Origin: Bacteroidia bacterium
Lineage (GTDB): Bacteria > Bacteroidota > Bacteroidia > J057
Length of the DNA stretch: 64,000 nucleotides
Direction: 5' to 3'
NCBI GenBank assembly: GCA_022760475.1
Contig: JALEFZ010000006.1
Coordinates: 248,001-312,000, forward strand
The notes beneath the pieces were generated by a model that was not told where the DNA came from, did not search any database, and was given only the letters and a program-made list of their open reading frames with translations. Every line of letters begins with the position of its first letter. The stretch's first letter is position 1. Of this stretch, positions 34,318 through 41,946 are shown one piece after another. Position numbers and translations under genes: made by a program.

Positions 34318-34361
34318 TTAAGTAAAATTAAATTGTTTGTTTAATGGATAACTTGATGATT

Positions 34362-34391
34362 CAAAGGTAGGACATGACTTCCATAGGTCAA
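34362..34391 (-). promoter_or_regulatory. Promoter of the 33595-34317 lipoprotein gene
   Basis: On the minus strand TTG (34391-34389), 19 bases and TACCTTTG (34369-34362) match the Bacteroidota consensus TTG-N19-TAnnTTTG exactly. Transcription would start near 34355, about 38 bases before the ATG. Confidence 0.7.
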
Positions 34392-34431
34392 CTTAACAAT
34401 CGTTAAGAATGTCAATTAACAATTGTTAATT
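34392..34431 (-). promoter_or_regulatory. Two palindromic sites TTAAC-N4-GTTAA upstream of the promoter
   Basis: CTTAACAATCGTTAAG (34392-34407) and AATTAACAATTGTTAATT (34414-34431) share TTAAC-N4-GTTAA. Their centres are 23 bases apart, about two helix turns, and the first begins at the TTG of the promoter. This placement is typical of activator sites. The protein that binds is not known; the Crp-like gene at 34639 is a candidate. Confidence 0.5.
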
Positions 34432-34631
34432 AACACAAGTTGCCAGTTTAAAACATCCTAAATGTAAATTCCATTTCGATCCAGGCTCAGCTATCGTTTC
34501 CAATGGAACATGGCTTCTCGAAATGAAAGCCTGGATTGCCCAGACCGACACTGTAGGTTTTCTGTTAATGACAACTTTGTCTTTAAGCGAATAAAGGCAT
34601 GTAGCACAACTGGCAACTTGGGCTAATTAAT
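34426..34631. repeat. MITE-like element with inverted ends
   Basis: CAAGTTGCCAGTT (34436-34448) recurs inverted as AACTGGCAACTTG (34608-34620). The match extends outward with three mismatches, and TAATTAA occurs at both ends (34427-34433 and 34624-34630) like a target-site duplication. The inside is non-coding but structured: CATTTCGA (34472) and TCGAAATG (34518), ATCCAGGCT (34479) and AGCCTGGAT (34528) are inverted pairs. No transposase is encoded. A small non-autonomous element or a structured RNA would both fit. Confidence 0.45.
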
Positions 34632-34638
34632 GAACTGA

Positions 34639-35244
34639 TTAATCATTTTTTCCCATTTCTCTTTGAATGATCCGCTTCCTGATCCTGCTAAGTGAGACAG
34701 GGGTAATGCCAAGTATCCCAGCGATATACTTATCTGGAACACGATTGACAATATGTGGGAATTGTTCGATATAATTGAGGTATCGCTCTTCTGCAGAGTA
34801 CAACATGAAAGATTCTGAGTGTTTGAAGTTGGTCTTCATGATTTCTCTCAGCATATATTTTCGATTTTCTTCCAGTTTGGGATTTTGGGCTGCAATCTCC
34901 TGTGCCACATCAAATGAAATGCTCAATGTCTGGGTAGGTTCTACCGCTTGAGCATAAAAGCGCGAAGGGTGCTCGAACAGCAGTTCGTCAATGTTGGCAA
35001 AAACTTGATCTTCCCAGCGTAACCAAGTGGTAATGTCCTCGCCTTGCTGCTTGGCAAGAAATGTCCTGATCAGTCCTTTTTGGATAAAGTAAACGGTACG
35101 GTCCTGACTTCCTTCTTTGAAGATATACTCTCCTTGATCAAAGGAGACGGGCTTGGCAGCCTTCAGGAGGGTAGTGATGTCTTGGAAACTGAGGTTTCTG
35201 GAGAGCTTGTAGAGCTTTTTGAGCTTTTCGAAGTCGATGAGCAT
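34639..35244 (-). CDS. Crp/Fnr-family transcriptional regulator
   Basis: A 201-residue protein with a cyclic-nucleotide-binding-like jelly roll at 15-125 (FDQGEYIFKEGSQDRTVYFI, then KGLIRTF) and a C-terminal winged helix whose recognition helix is near 180 (PDKYIAGILGITPVSLSRIR). The phosphate cassette of true cAMP receptors (RxS/T) is not evident, so the ligand is unknown; many Bacteroidota proteins of this type appear not to bind cAMP. There are no Fnr-type Cys residues. It is a single gene; the palindromes at 34392-34431 lie about 200 bases past its stop and may be its targets, which is inference. Confidence 0.88.
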   Translation of the reverse strand: MLIDFEKLKKLYKLSRNLSFQDITTLLKAAKPVSFDQGEYIFKEGSQDRTVYFIQKGLIRTFLAKQQGEDITTWLRWEDQVFANIDELLFEHPSRFYAQAVEPTQTLSISFDVAQEIAAQNPKLEENRKYMLREIMKTNFKHSESFMLYSAEERYLNYIEQFPHIVNRVPDKYIAGILGITPVSLSRIRKRIIQREMGKND

Positions 35245-35350
35245 GTAGAAAGCAAAATTGTAAGAACCTATTTTAGAGCAATATATGAAGCAATCTTAAA
35301 TGCCTATGGAAGAATTATGCTCAAAATTGACTTGCATCTATCATTCTTGT

Positions 35351-35375
35351 AAAACGATAGCGCTTTTAAAGCTAT
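35351..35375 (-). terminator. Possible terminator of the 36139-35406 gene pair
   Basis: On the minus strand ATAGC and GCTAT (35371-35375 and 35357-35361) with an inner GCTTT/AAAGC pairing make a hairpin followed by four T. It lies about 30 bases past the stop at 35406. Confidence 0.4.
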
Positions 35376-35405
35376 GAAAAGGAATTTCTTATCCTGCCTA
35401 AGAGA

Positions 35406-35792
35406 TTAGCAATAAATTCGTCGAACAAGAAACCATGGCTGGGAATGGCCTGTTATTTCGACCCAGTTGCCAACTTTTAAAAAGTTCTCATTATCGGATT
35501 TGGCCTCTATAACCTTATCACCAATCTGGACTTTACAAAATACTCCATTAGCCTGGATCACAATTCCTCTGAGACCAAAAATTCTCTCCATATTTCCTTC
35601 TCGTTGAGAAACACCTTCCATATGTTGATCAAAGTCCTTTTTTTCCTTCCTTGGGAAAAGTCTCTTTTTGGGATTAAGGCTACTATTTCGCTGAGCTTTG
35701 ATAAATTCTCTATGGAAATTAACTCTTCTTTCTTCGCCTAAAAATCCATACTTCCTATTGAGAAAGTCTAAGTAATTTTCTCCAGTATACAT
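35406..35792 (-). CDS. Small protein: antitoxin-like N-terminus joined to an OB/SH3-like barrel
   Basis: The 128-residue product has two parts. Residues 1-35 (YLDFLNRKYGFLGEERRVNF) contain KYG-N8-NFHxEF, the same spacing and residues as in the N-terminus of the HTH protein encoded at 36402-36746. Residues about 70-128 (GLRGIVIQANGVFCKVQIGD) look like a five-strand barrel, similar in outline to the OB domain of RsgA: KVIEAKSD, LKVGNWVEITG. There is no HTH. It is 11 bases downstream of a RelE-like toxin gene, in the place where this toxin family normally has its HTH antitoxin. It may therefore be an antitoxin with a different second domain. Family not recognised; the homology of the N-terminus is by eye. 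Confidence 0.6.
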   Translation of the reverse strand: MYTGENYLDFLNRKYGFLGEERRVNFHREFIKAQRNSSLNPKKRLFPRKEKKDFDQHMEGVSQREGNMERIFGLRGIVIQANGVFCKVQIGDKVIEAKSDNENFLKVGNWVEITGHSQPWFLVRRIYC

Positions 35793-35803
35793 ACTCTTTC
35801 GAT

Positions 35804-36139
35804 TTAGGGTAAATCAAAAAATCTCTTTCTAATTTTTTCAGCTGTCAGATACTCAAAACCTAAATTGGTATTCTTATTATTCCTGAAACAATGAGTCAGG
35901 TAAAGGCATAAATCCACCTCAGAATAGAAGGCCATAATTCTCAAGTCAATATCATCTGCAGGCACCCTAATCTCATAAAGTTCAGGAAAGCCTTTGGGGA
36001 AACGGATGTTTGATGTAGGGAATTTTTCTCCAAACTCAATGTAGGCAAGAGCAAAATCTGACTGTTTTTGCTCATAGAAATTGAGTCCTCTGTAAGATTG
36101 GATAAATTCATGCAGAAAATTGATCCTACGGATAGTCAT
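35804..36139 (-). CDS. RelE/HigB-like toxin candidate
   Basis: The 111-residue protein has the layout of the Gp49/HigB branch of RelE-like ribonucleases: an N-terminal helix pair (INFLHEFIQSYRGLNFYEQ), an IRFPKGFPELYEIRV strand as in 'LyElRv' of the family, a central strand DLRIMAFYSEVDLCLYLTHCF, and a C-terminal helix, EYLTAEKIRKRFFDL, as in 'A..R...'. In the family these proteins cut mRNA on the ribosome and are blocked by an antitoxin made from the same transcript. Here the next gene starts 11 bases after the stop. Catalytic residues cannot be assigned by eye, so activity is uncertain; a degenerate member is possible. Confidence 0.5.
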   Translation of the reverse strand: MTIRRINFLHEFIQSYRGLNFYEQKQSDFALAYIEFGEKFPTSNIRFPKGFPELYEIRVPADDIDLRIMAFYSEVDLCLYLTHCFRNNKNTNLGFEYLTAEKIRKRFFDLP

Positions 36140-36253
36140 AATTGTATGGATTAAAATATTTTAACAATAGAATCAGCAAGTCTTTTCCGCCCACCATCCC
36201 TGGGATGTTTTTCGGATTTCGTAATTTTTGATACATTTTTTAAACAATATTGT

Positions 36254-36297
36254 AGTAGTAGTAAAAAGAAAGACCTTACCCATTAGCGGGTAAGGTC
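36254..36297 (-). terminator. Terminator of the HTH gene at 36402-36746
   Basis: GACCTTACCC (36272-36281) and GGGTAAGGTC (36288-36297) pair perfectly. On the minus strand TTTCTTTTTAC follows. It isolates the HTH gene from the toxin-like gene downstream. Confidence 0.75.
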
Positions 36298-36401
36298 AAA
36301 TTTATGTCTTAAGAAAATATGCTAGTTAACAGTTGTTGTGCGTATTATTACATGAAAGCATAATGCTTTTATTGTCTTTTTCTACTGAAAATCAGTCCTT
36401 T

Positions 36402-36746
36402 TTACTGCAAAATTTCTCCAAATACGAAATGAAGAGGTTTTTGCAAACCATAATCACAAATCTTAATAAGAGTTGAAAGATTCATGTCTGCACCATTTTC
36501 AATGCGGCTAATTGCACTTTTTTGAGTCCCAATTCTATCAGCTAATTCTTGCTGGGTAAGTTGTTGTTGATTTCTGATGTCTTTCAACATCCTGCAAATT
36601 TTGTAGACCTTAAACTCAGAATGGAAGTTTTGCAGGTCTCTTGGGTCTTTGGATCCGTATTTTTTTGCAAGGTGATCTTTAAAGCCTTGAATCTCTTCAG
36701 AGTTATGATCCTGCTTTTCCATCAGGTCTGGGATTAGTTGGTGCAT
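36402..36746 (-). CDS. XRE-family HTH protein, HigA-like (orphan antitoxin?)
   Basis: A 114-residue protein resembling antitoxins paired with Gp49/HigB-like toxins: a first helical part FKDHLAKKYGSKDPRDLQNF followed by the XRE helix-turn-helix at about 53-108 (LTQQELADRIGTQKSAISRI, then ENGADMNLSTLIKIC). Usually such a gene follows its toxin on the same transcript. Here it comes first, then a terminator, then the RelE-like gene 262 bases away, and no frame for a toxin lies upstream. It may be an orphan or may act on the neighbouring pair. Start is the ATG at 36746; Met9 is an alternative. A -7 box lies 54 bases before it (36800-36807). Confidence 0.8.
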   Translation of the reverse strand: MHQLIPDLMEKQDHNSEEIQGFKDHLAKKYGSKDPRDLQNFHSEFKVYKICRMLKDIRNQQQLTQQELADRIGTQKSAISRIENGADMNLSTLIKICDYGLQKPLHFVFGEILQ

Positions 36747-37168
36747 GAGAATAATATGAATTATGGTAAATTTTTTCTATAACTATTAATTTTAGATTGC
36801 AAAGTTATGTATTATGGCAACAAAATGAAAGCCTGATTATAATTAAATCTTACTTTTGGGTTCATAATTTATTGCAAATCAATTATTTGTTGGTTGGTTC
36901 TTGATATTTGATAAATATAACTGTTCTAATTTAAATGAACAAGAATTGTACCTGAAATTGATGACAAATTTTAATTATTTTATTAGTTTCTTTGTGATTT
37001 GGCAATTATTTCATGCCTAAAGTTTCACATAGATTCTATTATAAAAAGGATAGGGGTTGAGTTCCCAGAGCTTTTGGACTCCTGGATAGTATATGAAATT
37101 TTCCCTCTCCTATCCCTTTTTTGTATTTTCTTGCACTACAATCTCCTGTGTAAACCTTAAGCATTACA
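36747..37168. other. Divergent intergenic region before the patatin gene
   Basis: 422 bases, AT-rich, without a gene. On the minus strand TAACTTTG (36800-36807) fits the -7 consensus TAnnTTTG for the HTH gene, though no TTG lies at the right distance. On the plus side the patatin gene begins at 37169 with a GC-richer sequence. No palindrome of note. Confidence 0.55.
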
Positions 37169-39607
37169 ATGGGTAAGCCAAGCAACAACATCGATACTCC
37201 TACTTCCAAGCAACACCTTAAAGACCTCCAATCCTTCTTCGAAGGAGAAAATGAACTCATCAAGTTCGCCAAGGACAGCTTCGGAGGGGCCGCAGGAGAC
37301 CACCAGCTTCAAATCTCCGACCAGGATGACCTCGACTTCCTCCAGGAAGTCAAGGAAGCCGTTGAGTCCGTCAACAACTATGCCCTGGGACAGGAAACCC
37401 GACGAATCACAGATGTTTACCCACCCTCAGATATATTCTTTGAAGAAAATGGCCAAAAACATTGGTTCGTAGACCTCGTCCAGGAAGGTGGAGGGGTACT
37501 TGGTGTAGCCCTGGTGGGCTATGTCTATGTCCTGGAGAAGGCAGGGATTCGCTTTATGAAACTCGCAGGGACCTCCGCTGGTGCCATCAATACCCTCCTT
37601 ATGGCTGCCTTGGATGATCCTGAAAAGGCAAAAACAGAGAAGATCCTTCCAAAATTGAACAGCCTTAATCTTGCAGAACTTCAGGATGGTTCGAAAAGGC
37701 TCCAAAAAAGGGTGGATTGGCTGCTGAACCTTTCTAAAACCAAAGGACTCATGGCCAAAAGCATTATCGGAGCCGCCCTCTATTTAGCAATATGGCTGAC
37801 ATTGGTATTCTTGGCAAAGGGAGTCTTTTGGCTTCAATTTGCATTGGCTATAATTCTTATTCCATTGCCAATGGGTATAGCAACCATCCTTGCATGGCCT
37901 ATTTTTAAGACCCTCAAGAAGAATTATGGCCTATATGAAGGAAAGTTTTTCGAAAAATGGGTGTCCAATAGCCTAAAAGAGGAAGGGGTAGAAAATACCC
38001 TTGAGCTTGAAAAGAGAATGAAGCGCTTCGAAAATCCCATTTATTACAGGCCTCAAGCAGGGAAAGTAGAACGATTCAACCCCAATGCCACAGGTTCGGC
38101 AAATAATTACCCAATAGCCATGGTAGCCTCAGACGTTACCTGCAAAATGAAGGCCGTTTTCCCCGAAGATGCTCACCTCTATTTTGGCGAAAATTGGAAA
38201 GAAAAAGTGAATCCCGCTGAATTCGTTAGGGCTTCAATGTCCATTCCCCTCTTCTTCTATCCAAAAGCCCTTGATCCCCTCCCAAATAATGACCTGGATA
38301 AAATCAATTGGATTGAGCGACTGAGGCCAGACACCACCATAATGGAAAGAACCCGGAGGCTTCGAAGCATTTATAACCCCAATCAACAACGAAATGTACA
38401 GGATTCTAACCTCGACCCCGACAAAGAGTGGTTCGAAAAACAAAAACAAATCCTGAATATCCCCTCAAAGTCCCTCATGGTGGATGGAGGAGTCATTTCA
38501 AATTTCCCCATCGATATCTTCCATGTCCACAACCGGCTGCCCAAACGACCTACACTAGGTGCCAAACTAGGGGTAGACCATAGGCAGGAAAAAGGTGCCG
38601 ATGAAAACCAAGACTTAGGTCCCCTGGGTATCCTGGCTACTGCCTTTGATACAGCAAGACTTGCAAGGGACATGGATTTCATCAAGAGTAACCCGGATTT
38701 CAGTCAATTGGTGAAAGCCATACCTACTGATGGCCATGATTGGCTCAACTTTAAAATTTCCAAAGACGATAAGCGAGACCTCTTTGCCAAAGGCGCCAAA
38801 GCTGCGGCTGAGTTTTTGTTGAAATTTAATTGGAAGCAATACAAGGAGCTTAGAAGGACATCCATTAATCAGGCTACCAACTCATTCAATACAGAAGAAA
38901 TCATTGAGGAACTGGATTTTGCTCAAATGAACAAATACGTGAACTTCCTCAAGAGAAAAACAGACATCGAAAGTCAAGGCTTGCAGGAAAAGGTCAATCA
39001 ATTGCTCCAAAGGTTCCAATTCGTAAAATTCAATCGCCTTCAGGATAGAAAGGAAAAGATAGATAAGGATTCTCAAGGTATAATTGACGCATTAGGTCTG
39101 GAAGAAAACCTTCAGGTAAGAAAAATCCTCCATAAAGACCTCTCACGCTCAGGTGAATTCCTGAAAACACGTATAAACAAACTGGATCAAAATGATTGTA
39201 GTTTCAAAATTCTTTGGGTGAGTGATTCGATGGAGAATGACGACATTGAATTAGAGTTGGTGCGTGAAATTCAGATAAATAAGCACAATGGGATAACGGT
39301 AGTCAGAAATTCAGAAGAGGCTGAAAATGAGTTGGAAAAGCAATCTTACGACATCATGATTTCAGATATCTTCAGAGGGGGGAATAAGAGCGAAGGAGTA
39401 GATTTCCTGAAAAAAATACACCAGAAACATGCGGGGAAAGCCTTGCCCCAAACCATCTTTTATATCACCAATTTTAATCCGGAAAAAGGAGTGCCCGAAC
39501 ATGCATTCGGGATTACCAACAATCCAGTGGAATTGATCCACTTGGTGGTGGATACCATTGAATTGAGGCTGGCAAATGAACTCGCTAGAGAAATGAAACC
39601 GGAATGA
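37169..39607 (+). CDS. Patatin-like phospholipase with membrane hairpin and receiver-like C-terminus
   Basis: The 812-residue protein starts with about 95 residues of unknown helical sequence. The patatin domain has the oxyanion loop EGGGVLG (106-112), nucleophile Ser136 in GTSAGA, and the partner Asp439 in VDGG, the usual Ser-Asp dyad of acyl hydrolases acting on phospholipids. Inserted between them at about 199-244 are two hydrophobic helices, so the enzyme is likely membrane-bound. The C-terminal part (678-800) reads like a receiver or pseudo-receiver domain: FKILWVSDS, YDIMISDIFRGG with Asp733 in the acceptor position, TIFYITNF and FGITNNPVELIHLVV. Such fusions are not the standard patatin form and recall effectors of defence systems, which is inference. 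Single-gene transcript. Confidence 0.82.
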   Translation: MGKPSNNIDTPTSKQHLKDLQSFFEGENELIKFAKDSFGGAAGDHQLQISDQDDLDFLQEVKEAVESVNNYALGQETRRITDVYPPSDIFFEENGQKHWFVDLVQEGGGVLGVALVGYVYVLEKAGIRFMKLAGTSAGAINTLLMAALDDPEKAKTEKILPKLNSLNLAELQDGSKRLQKRVDWLLNLSKTKGLMAKSIIGAALYLAIWLTLVFLAKGVFWLQFALAIILIPLPMGIATILAWPIFKTLKKNYGLYEGKFFEKWVSNSLKEEGVENTLELEKRMKRFENPIYYRPQAGKVERFNPNATGSANNYPIAMVASDVTCKMKAVFPEDAHLYFGENWKEKVNPAEFVRASMSIPLFFYPKALDPLPNNDLDKINWIERLRPDTTIMERTRRLRSIYNPNQQRNVQDSNLDPDKEWFEKQKQILNIPSKSLMVDGGVISNFPIDIFHVHNRLPKRPTLGAKLGVDHRQEKGADENQDLGPLGILATAFDTARLARDMDFIKSNPDFSQLVKAIPTDGHDWLNFKISKDDKRDLFAKGAKAAAEFLLKFNWKQYKELRRTSINQATNSFNTEEIIEELDFAQMNKYVNFLKRKTDIESQGLQEKVNQLLQRFQFVKFNRLQDRKEKIDKDSQGIIDALGLEENLQVRKILHKDLSRSGEFLKTRINKLDQNDCSFKILWVSDSMENDDIELELVREIQINKHNGITVVRNSEEAENELEKQSYDIMISDIFRGGNKSEGVDFLKKIHQKHAGKALPQTIFYITNFNPEKGVPEHAFGITNNPVELIHLVVDTIELRLANELAREMKPE

Positions 39608-39624
39608 TCTTAAGATCATTCCGG
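39599..39624. terminator. 26-bp perfect palindrome between convergent genes
   Basis: CCGGAATGATCTT (39599-39611) is followed by its exact reverse complement (39612-39624). It overlaps the patatin stop codon. There is no clear T run on either side, so it may stop transcription weakly or serve another purpose. Confidence 0.5.
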
Positions 39625-39631
39625 ATTGAGC

Positions 39632-40336
39632 CTACTCTCCCTTTATGTTGTAACTGAGCGTCAATTGAAACACAAAAGGATGAGTACCATCGGATTGGGT
39701 CGCGTTTTTCTTTACGTTGTCGAAAATGCTGGTCTGTAGCCTTGCTTGCGCTTGAAGCCCCTCAGCGAAAGGAAGAGGGTATGAGGCTCCAAGAACAATG
39801 GTAGGATAGAATATTTTAATCCTGTTGGTGTAGTTCCTACTTCCTACAAATCCAATGTCTTCATTATGACTGCCTCCCTTCAGAAATCTGCTTTCCTTGG
39901 CGGCGAGTTTGATCCCAGTCTGAATTCCTCCTGTTAGGGTAACATTATTATCAAGAGCGTAATTGACCAAAATGGGGAACTGAAGGTAGTTGTATTTCAG
40001 TTTCTGCTGATATATGGCTGTAGATTCCTCAGAATGTTTGAAATTATTGTTCTGGGCTCCTTCCATAGAAATATTAGCTTCACCCTGGACGGAAAATTTT
40101 TCATTGAGCCCTACCTGAACAAAGCCTCCCAGTACAAGTCCAGTCCTAAAGCCAAGGCCAGAATAGGTATCACCAAAGAGCGTTGAGAAATTGGTCCCTA
40201 GTCTGGCGCCGTAGATCCTTGATTTTCCTGCAAATTCTTTTGCTCCTTCCATGCTGCGCTGGACAATTGCAGGCTGAGCCATAGCCAAAGAGCCACAAAA
40301 TAACAGGATTAATAAAAGGGTAAATCGTGCATGCAT
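39632..40336 (-). CDS. Outer-membrane beta-barrel protein (PorT-like)
   Basis: The 234-residue product has a signal peptide (MHARFTLLLILLFCGSLAMA) cut near residue 20. The rest alternates hydrophobic and polar residues in strands of an eight-stranded barrel, with the Bacteroidota hallmark YGARLGTNFSTLFGD and GLVLGGFVQVGLNEKFSVQG near the N-terminus and a final FVFQLTLSYNIKGE. These belong to the outer-membrane beta-barrel family that includes PorT of the type IX system, but PorT itself is usually more specific, so no such role is claimed. A single gene convergent with the patatin gene. Confidence 0.82.
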   Translation of the reverse strand: MHARFTLLLILLFCGSLAMAQPAIVQRSMEGAKEFAGKSRIYGARLGTNFSTLFGDTYSGLGFRTGLVLGGFVQVGLNEKFSVQGEANISMEGAQNNNFKHSEESTAIYQQKLKYNYLQFPILVNYALDNNVTLTGGIQTGIKLAAKESRFLKGGSHNEDIGFVGSRNYTNRIKIFYPTIVLGASYPLPFAEGLQAQARLQTSIFDNVKKNATQSDGTHPFVFQLTLSYNIKGE

Positions 40337-40491
40337 ATCCTAAAAATTCGTGATGGGAAATTCTTGATTCAATGAAATGAAAAGCTGGAAATGCCAAAGT
40401 TGCATAATAGCGCTCCCTCGAAAAGCATTTTCGCAAGTATGACTTGTCGATGAAGTCCTTAACTTTAAGTGAATAACAGGAGCAAAAAATC

Positions 40492-41061
40492 ATGAAGGAA
40501 TCCTTGGAAGCATTCATTGTCAAAGAGTTGGGAGGAAGGCCGGCAGATCTTAACAGGGTTGTGGATCAGTTTGATGAATTGAGAACAAGAAAGAATGAAG
40601 TCCTGCTTGACGCAGGAGAAATATGCCACAAGGTCTTTTTTATTGTTAAAGGATGTCTCAAAGTCTCAAGCTATAATTACAATGGCGACGAAAGCACCAT
40701 AGACCTGGCCTTTGAGAACGAATGGCGAACAGCTATGCGAAGTTTTGTGAATCAGCAAGCTTCAAATGAGCGCATCATGACAGCTGAGCCTTCGGACCTG
40801 CTTTACATAAACAGAGAATCATTTGAAATGCTGAGTCAAGAAGTCCCACAATTCGAACTGATCTACAAAAAACTCCTGGAAGACTCTTATTCCCAGTCCG
40901 TCGAAAGGGTACAAAGCCTCATGAGTATGGATGCCCTAAACCGCGTGAAATGGCTACTTCATCAGCATCCTTTCATCTTCACAAGGCTCTCCAATCGCTT
41001 GATTGCCTCTTACCTCAGCCTATCCGAAGCGACATTAAGTAGGCTCAAAGCAAAACTTTGA
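40492..41061 (+). CDS. Crp/Fnr-family regulator
   Basis: A 189-residue protein with a cyclic-nucleotide-like binding jelly roll at about 30-120 (EVLLDAGEICHKVFFIVKGC, then LKVSSYNYNGDESTI) and a short helix-turn-helix at the C-terminus (LIASYLSLSEATLSRLKAKL). It is about 40% the same design as the protein at 34639, though not closely related by eye. No cAMP-type phosphate cassette is seen. It is the first of three same-strand genes; a DoxX-like gene starts 72 bases later, and the regulator probably controls its own unit. Confidence 0.85.
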   Translation: MKESLEAFIVKELGGRPADLNRVVDQFDELRTRKNEVLLDAGEICHKVFFIVKGCLKVSSYNYNGDESTIDLAFENEWRTAMRSFVNQQASNERIMTAEPSDLLYINRESFEMLSQEVPQFELIYKKLLEDSYSQSVERVQSLMSMDALNRVKWLLHQHPFIFTRLSNRLIASYLSLSEATLSRLKAKL

Positions 41062-41133
41062 CATAGGTCAAACCTTTCTATCCTCAAGAGTCGCAGCTTT
41101 GAATCATAGAGTTTAAATAAAAATTCAAAGCGT

Positions 41134-41526
41134 ATGAATTTATTCCAAAAACTGGGTAAGTGGCTTTTTATTCTGCCTTATGCCGTCTTTGGCCTACTCC
41201 ATTTTGGGCCATTGGAATTCAGCCTGGATTACGTCCCGGCATGGCTTCCTTTTCCAGCCTTCTGGGTGTACTTCATTGGGCTATGCCTGCTTGGCTTTAC
41301 ACTAAGCGCAGTGCTAAAAAGGTTCGATGGCCTTGCGGCAATTTTGTTGGCGGCCTTGCTCTTACTGTTTGTTGCAGTGATCCACATTCCCAAAGCAGCA
41401 TCAGGGGATTTTCTGGGGGTGATTGCTACCGCAAGGGACATTGCCATGGCAGGTGCTGCCATGCTGTATGCCCAGCATGTCGCCAAAGACAAAAGCTTTG
41501 TTTCACATTTAATTTCTCAATCATGA
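41134..41526 (+). CDS. DoxX-like small membrane protein
   Basis: The 130-residue protein has four hydrophobic helices (LFILPYAVFGLLHFGPLEF, AFWVYFIGLCLLGFTLSAVL, LAAILLAALLLLFVAVIHI, and a last one near the end), with the DoxX/SURF4-like layout. His in FGLLHFG and HIPKAASGD are conserved positions in related proteins of Bacteroidota. Function is unknown; members occur with redox and stress genes. The stop codon overlaps the start of the next gene (ATGA at 41523), so the two are translationally coupled. Confidence 0.72.
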   Translation: MNLFQKLGKWLFILPYAVFGLLHFGPLEFSLDYVPAWLPFPAFWVYFIGLCLLGFTLSAVLKRFDGLAAILLAALLLLFVAVIHIPKAASGDFLGVIATARDIAMAGAAMLYAQHVAKDKSFVSHLISQS

Positions 41527-41885
41527 CAACAACATTTGAAAAAGAAGTAAACGAATTCGTAGAACTTGTAAAAGGGTTCAAATACCAGGAAGCTCACGAC
41601 AAATTTTATAGCGATGCCCTGGTAAAGCATGAAAATGAAAATGCTCCTACCATTTCCCTGGAAGCTCATCGTACTGAGATGGAAAATTTTCTGGCTAGCA
41701 TTACAGACTATTCAGCTGAACTTTGTAGCCTGATTATTTCTGATAACATGTCGGTAGTGGAATGGAATTATAAGTTCAAACATAAGGAATGGGGAGATCG
41801 AGATTTCATGGAAATTTCTACCCAAAGGTGGAAAGATGGAAAAATTATACATGAGCGCCATCATTACAAAACAGAGTCTTGGTAA
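41523..41885 (+). CDS. SnoaL-like (NTF2 fold) protein
   Basis: A 120-residue protein starting at the ATG that overlaps the DoxX-like stop. It reads as a cone-shaped NTF2/SnoaL domain: an N-terminal helix pair, FVELVKGFKYQEAHDKFYSD, the strand ALVKHENENAPT, then SVVEWNYKFKHKEWGDRDFM and a closing IIHERHHYKTES. Proteins of this family are enzymes (cyclases, isomerases, dehydratases) or binding proteins; the substrate is not predictable. The open frame extends upstream in another frame of the DoxX-like gene to 41160, which is not a likely start. Confidence 0.75.
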   Translation: MTTTFEKEVNEFVELVKGFKYQEAHDKFYSDALVKHENENAPTISLEAHRTEMENFLASITDYSAELCSLIISDNMSVVEWNYKFKHKEWGDRDFMEISTQRWKDGKIIHERHHYKTESW

Positions 41886-41898
41886 CTTTTCGCATGAA

Positions 41899-41924
41899 AA
41901 AAGGGTAGCCTTGGCTACCCTTTT
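41899..41924. terminator. Bidirectional terminator
   Basis: AAAAGGGTAGCC (41899-41910) pairs with GGCTACCCTTTT (41913-41924), loop TT. It serves the SnoaL-like gene and the convergent pentapeptide gene. Confidence 0.85.
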
Positions 41925-41946
41925 ATATTTTTATACCTAATTCTTT

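Noticed and set aside
36140..36401. A missing toxin for the HTH antitoxin in the gap downstream of it
   Set aside because: The gap holds a terminator and no frame with toxin-like content.
41160..41522. Long frame joined to the SnoaL-like protein
   Set aside because: This part lies out of frame within the DoxX-like gene, and the ATG at 41523 gives a complete SnoaL-like domain.
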